Shown in pieces: positions 25,484 to 34,905 of a stretch of 64,000 bases of DNA. A program made the position numbers and the translations under genes. Origin of the DNA: Paludibacteraceae bacterium (GTDB lineage Bacteria > Bacteroidota > Bacteroidia > Bacteroidales > Paludibacteraceae); assembly GCA_016283095.1 (NCBI GenBank), contig JAEEMG010000073.1, positions 62,001 through 126,000 on the forward strand. Direction: 5' to 3'. Every line of letters begins with the position of its first letter. Positions within the stretch are counted from its first letter, which is position 1. The notes under the pieces were generated by a model, which did no database searches, was not told the DNA's origin, and saw only the letters and a list, made by a program, of their open reading frames with translations.

Positions 25484-27100
25484 ATGTTTAAGCGTCTACT
25501 TATTTTCTTTTTTCTATTTATATCGAATATTACATTGGCGAATATGCGTTCGCCTGAATATAGGTTTCTCACCAATAGAAATATTATAGTTGGTCCTAAA
25601 GATCAAGGAGAGTTTTATGTGGGATATTATGTTTATACGCGTTACGGACAGGATACAGTTTTGAATGATATTCCAGCATCGTTTGAATTGAATAAATTAT
25701 TTCCTCAATCTGAGGAAGAATTGTTCAACCCCGAAGAACTGCCAGATTGTAGAGATGTCTTTGTCGCTGATACATCTTCTCATGACACAATATACATTTC
25801 AAATTGTCGGGCGGATTTGAAATCAAACAAATATGAAAATAGATTAGAGCTTTCAAATAACGGTTCGCTTTTTATTAGAAGAGACGCTCATATTTTTGAT
25901 TTGAAGATTGATAGTGGCAGTTTATTCATATATGGAACAAAATATCTGAGTGTTGATAAACTGAAAATTGACAAAAGCGCCTATCTTTTTGTAGATGATC
26001 ATTTCACATTGAATGTAATAGATCTTTCTGGTTATGGTGATATTATCAAGACTCACGAAGGAGTTCTTGATATTAAAATGATTAATAAGTCGACCAAATC
26101 TTTCTTTGGCAAATACATTGTTTCAAGTGGAGTTTTAAAATTAAACACGGAAAATTGTATAGGACAGAAGGGAGTTGAAGTGAGAAAAGGAGCTTCCCTT
26201 GTTAATAATGCGGACAATAAAACGGATCAATTAGTGGTTTCAGAGTATGGATCTGTTGTTCTTAATGAGGACTTGTATGTCAACTATGTTGATGTAAAAA
26301 CAAAAGACCATAAAGAAAGACATTTGCCTGCAGGCATATATTCATCGGATGATTTTTGCTGGTTGAAAGGCAGTAATCAACTATATGTTTTAGAAGGAGT
26401 TGCTCAAACAGAGCAGGATTCAGTACTGGTTCCGACTGTCGAAAAGAGTTTTGAGGATAGTGTTATTTCTGCATTTCATCGTGTTGATTTGAATCTATTT
26501 AATCAGTCTTCTTCTCAAATATGTCGGTTTAATACGTGTACCAATGAGCTTATGAGCAAAGATTATGAAAGAGAAATGGTTATTTATTATCCGAATCTAG
26601 AGAAAGCTTATGTTACTTATGTTCCATATCATCAAGGTTATACAAAATTCATTATTCCAGATGATCCTTCTCAAGAAATAACAGAAGAATCATACGATGA
26701 TAAGATTCTCATTACACAATTTATTTTGGTGATGATTCTCACAGTTTTGATAGAATCATTTGTATTTTGGATTTTCTATCGTAACAAGCGAGATGTCCGT
26801 ATCGTTGCTATTACCAATGTCTTTACTAATTTATTGATGAATTTCCTTATTTTAGGAATTGCTAATGCACGACCAGGCACATACGAAGTTATAGGATATG
26901 GTTTTCTTTTAATAGTTTTGGAACCTTTAGTCTGGATCTTTGAAAGCATATTTTATTCTCGCAAATTATCAAAGACATGTGAACATTACAAACTAAAGGC
27001 ATGGGGAGTTGCTTTCCTTGCTAATGTGGCATCTATATTGCTATATTTTCCTTTGTCTGACCTAATAAGAGATTTTTCACGGTTTGTTTGGGGCTTTTGA
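25484..27100 (+). CDS. Unrecognised protein: secreted beta-solenoid-like domain fused to four membrane helices
   Basis: 538 residues. A signal peptide (1-19, ending TLA) precedes about 80 residues of unknown fold. Residues about 100-290 are regularly spaced short hydrophobic strands with G/N turns (SLFIRRDAHIFDLKIDSGSL, YLFVDDHFTLNVIDL) like a right-handed beta-helix. A linker of about 115 residues follows, then four strongly hydrophobic segments (about 407-431, 439-462, 468-492, 503-526) with basic residues between. I do not recognise the family. The arrangement implies an exported passenger tethered to the inner membrane by a polytopic C-terminus. It follows the OmpA gene by 108 bases, on the far side of a terminator, so it may have its own promoter. 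Confidence 0.7.
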   Translation: MFKRLLIFFFLFISNITLANMRSPEYRFLTNRNIIVGPKDQGEFYVGYYVYTRYGQDTVLNDIPASFELNKLFPQSEEELFNPEELPDCRDVFVADTSSHDTIYISNCRADLKSNKYENRLELSNNGSLFIRRDAHIFDLKIDSGSLFIYGTKYLSVDKLKIDKSAYLFVDDHFTLNVIDLSGYGDIIKTHEGVLDIKMINKSTKSFFGKYIVSSGVLKLNTENCIGQKGVEVRKGASLVNNADNKTDQLVVSEYGSVVLNEDLYVNYVDVKTKDHKERHLPAGIYSSDDFCWLKGSNQLYVLEGVAQTEQDSVLVPTVEKSFEDSVISAFHRVDLNLFNQSSSQICRFNTCTNELMSKDYEREMVIYYPNLEKAYVTYVPYHQGYTKFIIPDDPSQEITEESYDDKILITQFILVMILTVLIESFVFWIFYRNKRDVRIVAITNVFTNLLMNFLILGIANARPGTYEVIGYGFLLIVLEPLVWIFESIFYSRKLSKTCEHYKLKAWGVAFLANVASILLYFPLSDLIRDFSRFVWGF

Positions 27101-27230
27101 TAAGATTTGTCCTTAACAAAAACCCTTTTATCACTACACAAAACATTTGTCTTTCCTGTTTGTGATTTTTCTCTACCTTGGTTAATGGTTCTTTTGTCTA
27201 TTTTTACTGCCAGAATCTAATTATGATGAC

Positions 27231-29186
27231 ATGAAAACTAGACTTTTAACTACTATTGCATTAACATGTGGAATTACGTCGTTTGCGGCTGATTTCAATT
27301 TAAAGGTGAATCTTTCAGATAGTATTCGCCAAGTTACTCATTGTGCTTCTGGTGCTCTCTATGGTGTGACGGAACAGTATCCCGTCGACATCAATGCTAT
27401 GATCGGACCTTTGAAGTCCAGAATGTTCTGTCAGCCTGGTGCTGGTGGACAAGGCAACCAGCATCCATACGGTGATGCCATTAAGGTGGCGGAGAGATTG
27501 AAGGGTACAGATGCTCAAGTGCAGATCACACTTCCTGACATCCTTCCTAACTGGCCTTATAAATGGCCAGGTCTTAACTCTTGGCTTTCTCAGGTGGAGG
27601 AGTGTGTCAACAGAAAGAAGGCATCCGGCCTTAAGAACTATCATAGTTATGTGATTTGGAATGAGCCTGATGGCACATGGAACTCATCGAATGGTGATTT
27701 CTATTCCACAGTATGGAAGCCAACATACCAAAAGCTTCGTCAGCTTGATCCAGATATGCCTCTAGTCGGTCCTGCCATGGCTTACTATTCTGAGGAAAGA
27801 ATGGATAAGTTCTTGAAGTTCTGTACGGAGAACAATTGTGTGCCTGATATTATTTGTTGGCACCAATGGGGAAGTGGTGGTATTCCTGGTGCTGTCGAGA
27901 ATATAAAGAAGCTTGAAAAGAAATATAATTTACCGGATCTGCCTATCTGTATAAATGAGTATTGTGCTGGATCAGATGCCAATACACAAAAATTTGAGGG
28001 TTGTCCCGGTTATTCTGTTCCGTTCATCGCAAAATTTGAACGTTACAAAATAGAGAGTGCTACAATCTCATGGTGGTTTACTCAATATCCCGGTCGATTG
28101 GGAAGTATTCTTACACCAAGCAATGAAAAGGGTGGAGGATGGCATCTATATAAATGGTATGGCGACATGGAAGGTTACATGGCATCTGTCACTCCACCAA
28201 ATGACAGAAGCGAAGGATTGGATGGCTTTGCCGCTGTCAACAAGAAGATGCGTGAGGCAAGCATTATTTTGGGAGGAAATAATACAGGTTCAGTCGACGT
28301 TACTATCGATGGTATTCCTGAGTGGATGGGTAGTGAGGTCGAGGTCACAACGGAGGTTGTTACTTGGGAGAACAAGGATAAGGCTGTGGCTGGTCCGCAA
28401 ACTCTTGCGACAGACATTTACACGGTTAATAATGGAAAAATTGTAGTGCCGGTGAATGTAACAAGCAAGCTCTATGCCTACCGTCTGTATATCGTTCCCG
28501 GTGAGGTTGTGCCAAGGACTCCATTCTTGGATAAACCACTTTCTATTCCTGGAACAATTGAGGCGGAATATTTTGATAACGGAAGCGCAGGCGTGGCTTA
28601 TTATGATAAAGATAAGCAGAACCGTGGAGAAGGATATCGTTTGGAGACGGGAGTAGATGTGTATGCGTTGAAAGACAAACAGAATGAATATGCTGTTGGT
28701 TATGCTCAGAAAGATGAGTGGCTCGACTACACAGTAAATGTTGAGAAGGAGGCATACTATGATATCACTGCTGTATTGTCTTCAGGTGGTGAGCAATCGG
28801 GAATCCAACTATTGCTTGACGGAGAGAATATCACGGATGTGCTTCAAACAGCACCAAATGACAATGATTGGGAGAGTTATTTGGAAACAAAGACTCGCAC
28901 CTTGACTAAGCTGCCACAGGGAGAGCATTCATTACGTATGAATATAGTGGGTGATTGGATCAACATTGATAAGTTTGTATTTGTTGAGTATGATCCTACA
29001 TCTGTTGATCTTATAGATGCTTGCGAGACCCATACATTTGAGATTTATGATTCAATGGGTAGAAAATATGGTGAAATCACATCAAATCAAATTGATCTTT
29101 CAAAAAGGCTAAAGGAGAAAGGTTTTGCCAATGGCACTTATATCCTAAAGTCTTCGAAGATTGTTTTGAAAGTCGTTGTCGATTAG
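27231..29186 (+). CDS. Secreted GH39-like glycoside hydrolase with CBM6-like module and T9SS-like tail
   Basis: 651 residues. Signal peptide MKTRLLTTIALTCGITSFAA. Residues about 40-370 look like a clan GH-A barrel: the likely acid/base is in VIWNEPDGTW (E145) and the likely nucleophile in ICINEYCAG (E243), the spacing seen in GH39-type enzymes. A beta-sandwich follows (about 330-430). A CBM6-like module (about 440-580) begins PGTIEAEYFDNGSAGVAYYD and contains DEWLDYTVNV. The last 60 residues (FEIYDSMGRKYGEI...FANGTYILKSSKIVLKVVV) resemble a T9SS type A tail. It probably hydrolyses a beta-linked polysaccharide (xylan-like or related) outside the cell, but family and substrate are uncertain. 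There is no SusCD pair nearby. Confidence 0.78.
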   Translation: MKTRLLTTIALTCGITSFAADFNLKVNLSDSIRQVTHCASGALYGVTEQYPVDINAMIGPLKSRMFCQPGAGGQGNQHPYGDAIKVAERLKGTDAQVQITLPDILPNWPYKWPGLNSWLSQVEECVNRKKASGLKNYHSYVIWNEPDGTWNSSNGDFYSTVWKPTYQKLRQLDPDMPLVGPAMAYYSEERMDKFLKFCTENNCVPDIICWHQWGSGGIPGAVENIKKLEKKYNLPDLPICINEYCAGSDANTQKFEGCPGYSVPFIAKFERYKIESATISWWFTQYPGRLGSILTPSNEKGGGWHLYKWYGDMEGYMASVTPPNDRSEGLDGFAAVNKKMREASIILGGNNTGSVDVTIDGIPEWMGSEVEVTTEVVTWENKDKAVAGPQTLATDIYTVNNGKIVVPVNVTSKLYAYRLYIVPGEVVPRTPFLDKPLSIPGTIEAEYFDNGSAGVAYYDKDKQNRGEGYRLETGVDVYALKDKQNEYAVGYAQKDEWLDYTVNVEKEAYYDITAVLSSGGEQSGIQLLLDGENITDVLQTAPNDNDWESYLETKTRTLTKLPQGEHSLRMNIVGDWINIDKFVFVEYDPTSVDLIDACETHTFEIYDSMGRKYGEITSNQIDLSKRLKEKGFANGTYILKSSKIVLKVVVD

Positions 29187-29251
29187 GGTATAAAAGGATT
29201 TAATTTTGAGAGAGGCTGCTTAATGTATTGCCTCTAGGGTTATCAACTAAA

Positions 29252-29293
29252 GAAGACGGTACTCATTTGATTTGAGCACCGTCTTCCTTTTTG
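29252..29293 (+). terminator. Rho-independent terminator after the glycosidase gene
   Basis: GAAGACGGT-CTCA / TGAG-ACCGTCTTC stem with one mismatch, followed by CTTTTTG. The rest of the 334-base gap 29187-29520 is AT-rich and holds no gene that I can see; presumably it contains the dut promoter, though I could not find a clear TAnnTTTG box. Confidence 0.8.
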
Positions 29294-29520
29294 AAAATAT
29301 ATCAGGAAACAATTTTTACAAATGAATATAAAGGGATGGTTTAACATCTATAAAATATTTATTATGTTGTAAAAAGCCGATGAAATCGCTAATTTTGAGC
29401 GTTGGTATGATTTTTGTATAGATTCAGTTTTTGTTTCGTTTCAAAATTTAGTTTCTATTCATATAATATAACGGAAAAAAATGCTATATTCGCTTTCCAA
29501 ACATCGTTTAATAGCACAAT

Positions 29521-29961
29521 ATGGTAGAAGTTGAGATTAAGAGAGTTGGCAGTTCCAACAGAGAATTACCTAAGTATGCCACAGCAGGGTCTGCAGGCTT
29601 TGATTTGTGTGCCTCTATTCCAGCACCTGTTGTGATTGCTCCTGGTGAACGTCGTCTGATTCCTACAGGTATATCGATAGCCCTTCCGGTTGGCTTTGAA
29701 GCTCAAGTGCGACCAAGAAGTGGTTTGGCTCTTAAACATGGCATCACTGTTCTCAATAGTCCAGGCACTATTGATTCAGACTATCGTGGTGAAGTTGGGG
29801 TGATTCTGATCAATCATTCCAATGTTGATTTCACTGTTAATGATGGCGACAGAATCTGTCAGATGGTGGTGGCGAGATACGAAACTGTATCGTGGAAGGA
29901 AGTGAGCGAGCTTTCGGAAACAGAGAGAGGAGACGGAGGTTTCGGTCATACAGGTGTTTAA
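29521..29961 (+). CDS. dut: Deoxyuridine 5'-triphosphate nucleotidohydrolase (dUTPase)
   Basis: 146 residues, the standard trimeric dUTPase length. Hydrolyses dUTP to dUMP and pyrophosphate, keeping uracil out of DNA and feeding dTMP synthesis. The five family motifs are visible in order: [47 protein letters not shown] (catalytic Asp and the uracil-gate Tyr) and the C-terminal [10 protein letters not shown] arm. It begins a run of four same-strand genes (dut, TPR protein, DUF4292 lipoprotein, EnvC-like) that is a familiar Bacteroidales order. Confidence 0.96.
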   Translation: MVEVEIKRVGSSNRELPKYATAGSAGFDLCASIPAPVVIAPGERRLIPTGISIALPVGFEAQVRPRSGLALKHGITVLNSPGTIDSDYRGEVGVILINHSNVDFTVNDGDRICQMVVARYETVSWKEVSELSETERGDGGFGHTGV

Positions 29962-29978
29962 TAATTCAGACTAATGAA

Positions 29979-31736
29979 ATGAAGAAGAACTTATTTGTCA
30001 TATCTGCTCTTTTGTTTTCGATGCTTTCCGCATCTGCAGTCAAGCATTCTGTACAGGATCTGAAGCAGACGGAGTCGACGTTGGAGTTTAGCCAAAAGAG
30101 TCCTGATGCCGCTTTCAACTACTATTTTTATGAGGCATTGCGTTTTAAGCAGCTGCAGAAATATGACAGTGTGATTTATTGCCTTGGCAAATGTGAGGAT
30201 ATTTATCCGATGAATCCTCAGATTCATTTTGAAAAAGCTCGTGTCAATGTTACTTACAACCGTCTCCCTGATGCTATGAAGGAGATAGAGACAGCGATAA
30301 GTCTTGACTCTACGGAATCTTCGTATATAGACATGGCGATGAATCTTTCATACGAAATGAAGGATTTACCCAAGGCAATCCATTATGCAGAGAAAATGCA
30401 TGCTTTGCGTCCTGACAAAAACTACTATTTGATGACTCTTGCTTCTCTTTATGGAGAAAACCGTCAGGCAAAGGAAGCTCTTGCCACATTGGATGAACTG
30501 GAAAAGCAGGTGGGAATGTCGCTTGACATCACAAAGTATAAGTTCGCAAATTGGATTTCTGGTTTTCACAACACAAAAAAAGCGATTGCGGAGTATGATA
30601 AACTAATTGCCGCTTATCCTGCGGAACCAGAGTATATCAATGCTAAAGCTGATGCATATTCATATTTAGGAGATTTCAAGAACGCAGAGAAAACGTTGAA
30701 GAACGGATTGAAAAAAATGCCGGACAGTGGTTTGTTGCGTTATGAGATGTGTATGTTCTATATCGCGAAAAAGCGTAATCTAAAGAAGGTAGATAAATAT
30801 CTTGATCCTGTTTTGGAGAGCCGTGATATCGAATATGAGCAAAAAATGGCGATTCCAGCTACTCTTTGGCTTGACAGCACATCTCGTTATCTGGTGACAG
30901 AGTCTCGTCTTCTCAAATTGATAGATATGTATCCTCATGAATCGTCGACTTATGCTTTGCTTGTTGATTATCTTTCAAGCAATGGTCGCACGGGAGAGGC
31001 TTACAGTCTAATCGAAAAAAGTTTGGAAGCTGATCCGTATCAGGAGGATTTGTGGAATACTTTGATTCTCAAATATGCCGTCGAAAATAATCTTCCATTA
31101 GCAGAGGAGAAACTAAAGAAGGCGGCAGGCTATTTTCCAAACAATAGTGATTTCGCATATCGTTTAGGTAGATTATATTATATCAAGGGAGATACTGTCA
31201 AAGGTGAGCCATATTTGCGTAAGGCTGCGGAAATAGCAAAACCTACGGATATCTATCTTGCGTCAGGCATTCTTGGAGAGATAGGTGACATCAATATGGC
31301 TATGGGAGATACAGCAAAGGCGATGAGCGCATATGAGGAAGCTCTAGCTTTGAATCCCAATGCGGTGTCTGTGCTTAACAATTATGCCTATATGCTTGCG
31401 GTCAAAGGAATAGATTTGGACAAGGCAGAGAGAATGAGCGGAAAGACGGTAAGCGTTGATCCTAACAGCGCTGTTTTCCTCGACACTTATGCATGGGTAT
31501 ATTTCAAGAAGGGTGATTATCAGATGGCTCTTCTTTATATAGAGCAGGCGTTGGCGAAGATTAGCAGCGACAATGCTGAACTGTTGGAGCATTATGGTGA
31601 TATTCTTTATAAGACGGGAAATATAGAAAAGGCTCGTGAAGAATGGAACAAGGCTCTAGTGGCTTGTGATAAAATGAATATCAAGCCGTCGGGAAATCTT
31701 CAGAAGAAGGCTTCGACGGGAGTTTATGTAGAATAA
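29979..31736 (+). CDS. Tetratricopeptide repeat protein, exported
   Basis: 585 residues from the ATG at 29979, which gives a signal peptide (MKKNLFVISALLFSMLSASA). A longer in-frame start at 29892 lies inside dut and would add a basic non-signal extension. The mature protein is all alpha-helical with many TPR units, for example YDSVIYCLGKCEDIYPMNPQ, KAMSAYEEALALNPNAVSVLN and KAREEWNKALVACDKM, covering about residues 45-565. It is probably a periplasmic scaffold. In Bacteroidales it is regularly found between dut and the DUF4292/EnvC genes, suggesting a role in envelope assembly; that role is inferred from position only. Confidence 0.88.
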   Translation: MKKNLFVISALLFSMLSASAVKHSVQDLKQTESTLEFSQKSPDAAFNYYFYEALRFKQLQKYDSVIYCLGKCEDIYPMNPQIHFEKARVNVTYNRLPDAMKEIETAISLDSTESSYIDMAMNLSYEMKDLPKAIHYAEKMHALRPDKNYYLMTLASLYGENRQAKEALATLDELEKQVGMSLDITKYKFANWISGFHNTKKAIAEYDKLIAAYPAEPEYINAKADAYSYLGDFKNAEKTLKNGLKKMPDSGLLRYEMCMFYIAKKRNLKKVDKYLDPVLESRDIEYEQKMAIPATLWLDSTSRYLVTESRLLKLIDMYPHESSTYALLVDYLSSNGRTGEAYSLIEKSLEADPYQEDLWNTLILKYAVENNLPLAEEKLKKAAGYFPNNSDFAYRLGRLYYIKGDTVKGEPYLRKAAEIAKPTDIYLASGILGEIGDINMAMGDTAKAMSAYEEALALNPNAVSVLNNYAYMLAVKGIDLDKAERMSGKTVSVDPNSAVFLDTYAWVYFKKGDYQMALLYIEQALAKISSDNAELLEHYGDILYKTGNIEKAREEWNKALVACDKMNIKPSGNLQKKASTGVYVE

Positions 31737-31751
31737 GTAACTTCGAATAAT

Positions 31752-32528
31752 ATGCAGAAAATTGTAAGAATATTTTTGGCTTTGGCGATGTGTCTGTTTG
31801 TTTCATCGTGTAAGACTAAAAAGAATGACACGACAACAGAAACTGCCCGTGTTTCTACAAAAAGCGAAGTCTTTCGGACTTTAAGTATCGATAAGATGTC
31901 GTTTTCATTGACTCTTGCAGGCACAGAGTTGAATTCTTCTGGCTCTATTCGTATTGCCCGTGACAGTGTGATTATCTGTTCTATCATGCCATTGCCTGGT
32001 ATGGAGTTCTTTAGAATAGCAATCAATAAGACAGGAGTCATAATGATCAATCGTGTGGATAAGAAGTTCGTTTCTGTCACATATGAGGAAATGCGTAAGA
32101 AAGGGATGGATTTGAATTACTCGGCTTTTGAGGCGATTCTTACAAATCGATTGTTCCTATATGGTGAGGATTATTTCCCTAAGTCTTCTGATTTTGGAGC
32201 GACGGAAATGAACGGTCGTGTCAAGTTGACGCGTACCAAGGGAAATGTACTTCAGGAGTTTGAGTATAATTCAAGTAAGGAGTTGTCTTCAGGCTCAATA
32301 AGCATTGGCTACGACTATTTCACAGAGTGGCGTTATTCAGACTACTTCAATGTGAAGAACATCCGTTTCCCACGTACCACATTCCTATCTATAAAGAAAG
32401 GAACGGTCAGACGTGATATCACGATGACAGTGGAGAATATTGAGCTTGACAAGGATAGAAACTTTGAGGTGAAGATACCTACTTCTTACCAGAGAATCTC
32501 AATGGATGAGTTTTTGAAGACTTACTAA
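31752..32528 (+). CDS. DUF4292 lipoprotein
   Basis: 258 residues. Signal peptide with lipobox VSSC (acylated C20). The mature part (FRTLSIDKMSFSLTLAG...SVIICSIMPLPGMEFFRIAINKTGVIMINR) has the strand pattern of DUF4292, a LolA/LolB-like half-barrel family found in Bacteroidota. It may carry lipids or lipoproteins between membranes, but the biochemistry is not established. It lies 15 bases after the TPR gene and 30 before the EnvC-like gene, in the conserved order. Confidence 0.85.
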   Translation: MQKIVRIFLALAMCLFVSSCKTKKNDTTTETARVSTKSEVFRTLSIDKMSFSLTLAGTELNSSGSIRIARDSVIICSIMPLPGMEFFRIAINKTGVIMINRVDKKFVSVTYEEMRKKGMDLNYSAFEAILTNRLFLYGEDYFPKSSDFGATEMNGRVKLTRTKGNVLQEFEYNSSKELSSGSISIGYDYFTEWRYSDYFNVKNIRFPRTTFLSIKKGTVRRDITMTVENIELDKDRNFEVKIPTSYQRISMDEFLKTY

Positions 32529-32558
32529 TCAAACTATTATAGGTAGGGAAGGCACAAG

Positions 32559-33848
32559 ATGTTTCGTGGAGGAAAAAAAACGCTGGTTAAACTTATGTTG
32601 ACACTTATTGTTGGTGCCGGCATATCTTCGTCTACTCCAGTGTGGGGTCAGAAAAAATCGGCTCAAACGTCCAAAACGTCCTCCAAAACTTCAAAAAGCA
32701 TCAATTCTCTGAAAAATGAGCAGGAGAAGGTGCAGAAGAATCTGAAACGTGCTCAGGATAGCCTGAAGAACACACAGCTTTCCACTAAGAAAGCCATGCG
32801 TGAGGTATCCCGTCTTGACCAGGGAATTGAAGAGAGGAGCAAACTGATTCAAAACAAGAATGAGGAGATACAGTCGCTTCAGGAAAATATCTCATCACTT
32901 GAAAAGGATATTTTGAGGTTGGAGCTCGAGTATGCGAGCAACAAGGAAAAATATGTCGACTTGATTTACCACGCATACGTGAAAAACTCATCGTATTGCA
33001 AACTGATGTTTGTCCTTTCTGCTGAATCTTTTAGCCAGGCATACAGAAGATTCCGTTACATACAGGATTTTGCAAGTATGCGTAAGTCTCATGCAGATGA
33101 GATTGGCAGAAACAGGGATGATTTGGTGCTAAAGCGTTCTCAACTTACAGAACAGAAATCGCAATCCACACTTCTTGTGCAGGAACGTGAGGCAGAAAAC
33201 CAGAAGCTGATTGAAGAAAAGGATGAGCAGAACCGTCTTCTTGCATCTTTGAAAAACAAAGAGAAGGAGTTTGCTGCTGAACTTGCAAAACAGCAGGCTA
33301 CGGCAGAAAAACTGGATCAGAAGATAAAGGAATTGATCGAGAAAGAGGCAGAGGAGACTGCAAAACGTTTGGCAAAGAAGAATGATGAGAAAGCTAAAAA
33401 TCAGGTAAAAACTGAAAACAAAGCCTTTGAAGGATCAAAAGGGACACTCCCGTCTCCACTCCCTGGCTCACATATAACAGGAAGATTCGGTATACAGTTC
33501 CATCCTGTCTTACGACATGTGAAGACCAACAATAAAGGCGTTTATTGTACATCTGAAGCTGGAGCTGTTGCAAAAGCAGTTTATGAAGGAGAAGTGACTC
33601 AATTATTTTCTGTGCCAGGAAGCAATACAGCCGTAATAGTTCGTCATGGGAATTATCTTTCCGTATACTCAAATTTAACAAAGATCTTTGTAAGGAAAGG
33701 TCAGAAAGTTATGGCAGGCGACAGAATAGGTAGTGTGTATGAGGATGAGAATGATGATAACAAGACAACACTATTTTTTCAGATATGGAAAGAAAAAGAG
33801 TTACAGAATCCAGAGGAATGGATAAAAGGATGGAAAAGAAAACAATAA
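32559..33848 (+). CDS. EnvC-like murein hydrolase activator
   Basis: 429 residues. Signal peptide (about 1-31), a long coiled coil (about 40-270; SLKNEQEKVQKNLKRAQDSL and further heptads) and a C-terminal LytM/M23 fold (about 300-425). The LytM site is degenerate: where active enzymes have HxGxD the sequence reads VKTNNKGVYCTSEAGA, HL is replaced by SNL in NYLSVYSNL, and HFEI by FFQI. It therefore should not cut peptidoglycan itself but activate an N-acetylmuramoyl-L-alanine amidase during cell separation, as EnvC does. It is last of the dut-TPR-DUF4292-EnvC run. Confidence 0.9.
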   Translation: MFRGGKKTLVKLMLTLIVGAGISSSTPVWGQKKSAQTSKTSSKTSKSINSLKNEQEKVQKNLKRAQDSLKNTQLSTKKAMREVSRLDQGIEERSKLIQNKNEEIQSLQENISSLEKDILRLELEYASNKEKYVDLIYHAYVKNSSYCKLMFVLSAESFSQAYRRFRYIQDFASMRKSHADEIGRNRDDLVLKRSQLTEQKSQSTLLVQEREAENQKLIEEKDEQNRLLASLKNKEKEFAAELAKQQATAEKLDQKIKELIEKEAEETAKRLAKKNDEKAKNQVKTENKAFEGSKGTLPSPLPGSHITGRFGIQFHPVLRHVKTNNKGVYCTSEAGAVAKAVYEGEVTQLFSVPGSNTAVIVRHGNYLSVYSNLTKIFVRKGQKVMAGDRIGSVYEDENDDNKTTLFFQIWKEKELQNPEEWIKGWKRKQ

Positions 33849-33874
33849 TATGATAATAACGAAAAGGTAAAAAT

Positions 33875-34885
33875 ATGGAGCAGCAAAACAACAATGAAGA
33901 ATTAGATCTAGTTTGGCTATTCAGAGCATTTTATGAAAGATGCAAAAAAGCAAAGGAATGGTTTAAGTGTAAGGTAAGACATGCGTTACGTTTCGCATGG
34001 AAGAAAAAAATTGCTTTGACAATCGCTTTCTTAATAGGTGTTGGCGGTGGAATTTACCAAAGTGTTAAGGAAAACTATTTCACAAAGTATACACTTGAGT
34101 CTTTGGCATTTTTGAAAACTACAAGTGCCGACGTGTGTGACGACTTGTTGGAGTCGTTGAATCTGTTCTGCAAGAAGAAGAATTATACAAAAGTTGCAGA
34201 AATGATGGGAATGGTTGATGAAAATGGAAAGGTGACTAAAGAAGGACTCACTGCTGCGTCTAAACTTAAGAAAGTTTCCTCATATTTCTGGATAGACGAC
34301 CGTCATTCTGGAGCTCCTACCGAGGTAGATAAGAATGGAAGATACTTAAAGGATACTTCTGTGGTGAGAATTTATGACAGACTTCAGGTGGAGATTGTCA
34401 CTTCTGAACTGCCAGTTGTCGACACAATTAAAAATGGATTGGTTCATTATCTTTCGACAAATGAGGAGGTGAAGAGAAATTATGATTCAAGACAAGAGAT
34501 GCTTAAGAAGATGATTGTTCAGTATGATGCTGAGGCTGGAGTGCTTGATTCTTTGCGTCGACAGGAGTATTTCTCTGAGGCATACAGAAAGAAAACAATG
34601 CAGATTGATGGTCCGATGATTGTGTCTGAGAGTAACCGTCAGTTGTTTCATGATGATATCCTAAAATTGAAGAATAAGAGTTTTGACTGTGAGATTGAGC
34701 TGCAGAAAAAGGTTGCCAGTGTATACTTCAACCGTGATTTTGCAATTACTTCAACATCTCCGAAAGTTTTGACATTGTCATTGATTTATGGAGCTATAGC
34801 TTATGTTATCGCTTTCATCATTTTAGGTTTCTTTGACAAGAGAAAATCAATTAAGAAATATCTCGAGTCGGAAGATGAAGATTAA
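33875..34885 (+). CDS. Wzz-like two-helix inner-membrane protein
   Basis: 336 residues with a basic cytoplasmic N-terminus, one membrane helix at about 47-66, a mostly helical periplasmic domain of about 230 residues and a second helix at about 300-322 followed by a short charged tail (DKRKSIKKYLESEDED). This topology is that of polysaccharide co-polymerases (Wzz / chain-length determinant), but I do not see a clear Pro-rich Wzz motif before the second helix. It lies 26 bases after the EnvC-like gene and 20 bases before aroB. Role in surface-polysaccharide length control is a guess from shape. Confidence 0.6.
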   Translation: MEQQNNNEELDLVWLFRAFYERCKKAKEWFKCKVRHALRFAWKKKIALTIAFLIGVGGGIYQSVKENYFTKYTLESLAFLKTTSADVCDDLLESLNLFCKKKNYTKVAEMMGMVDENGKVTKEGLTAASKLKKVSSYFWIDDRHSGAPTEVDKNGRYLKDTSVVRIYDRLQVEIVTSELPVVDTIKNGLVHYLSTNEEVKRNYDSRQEMLKKMIVQYDAEAGVLDSLRRQEYFSEAYRKKTMQIDGPMIVSESNRQLFHDDILKLKNKSFDCEIELQKKVASVYFNRDFAITSTSPKVLTLSLIYGAIAYVIAFIILGFFDKRKSIKKYLESEDED

Positions 34886-34905
34886 AATCCAGATATAAAA
34901 GAAAG

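Noticed and set aside
28057-28446. 129-codon frame inside the glycosidase gene
   Set aside because: Same strand, different frame, and the glycosidase is continuous with clear motifs; composition is unlike a real protein.
33429-33845. Active M23 peptidase in the EnvC-like protein
   Set aside because: The zinc-ligand positions are substituted, so it is an activator, not an enzyme.
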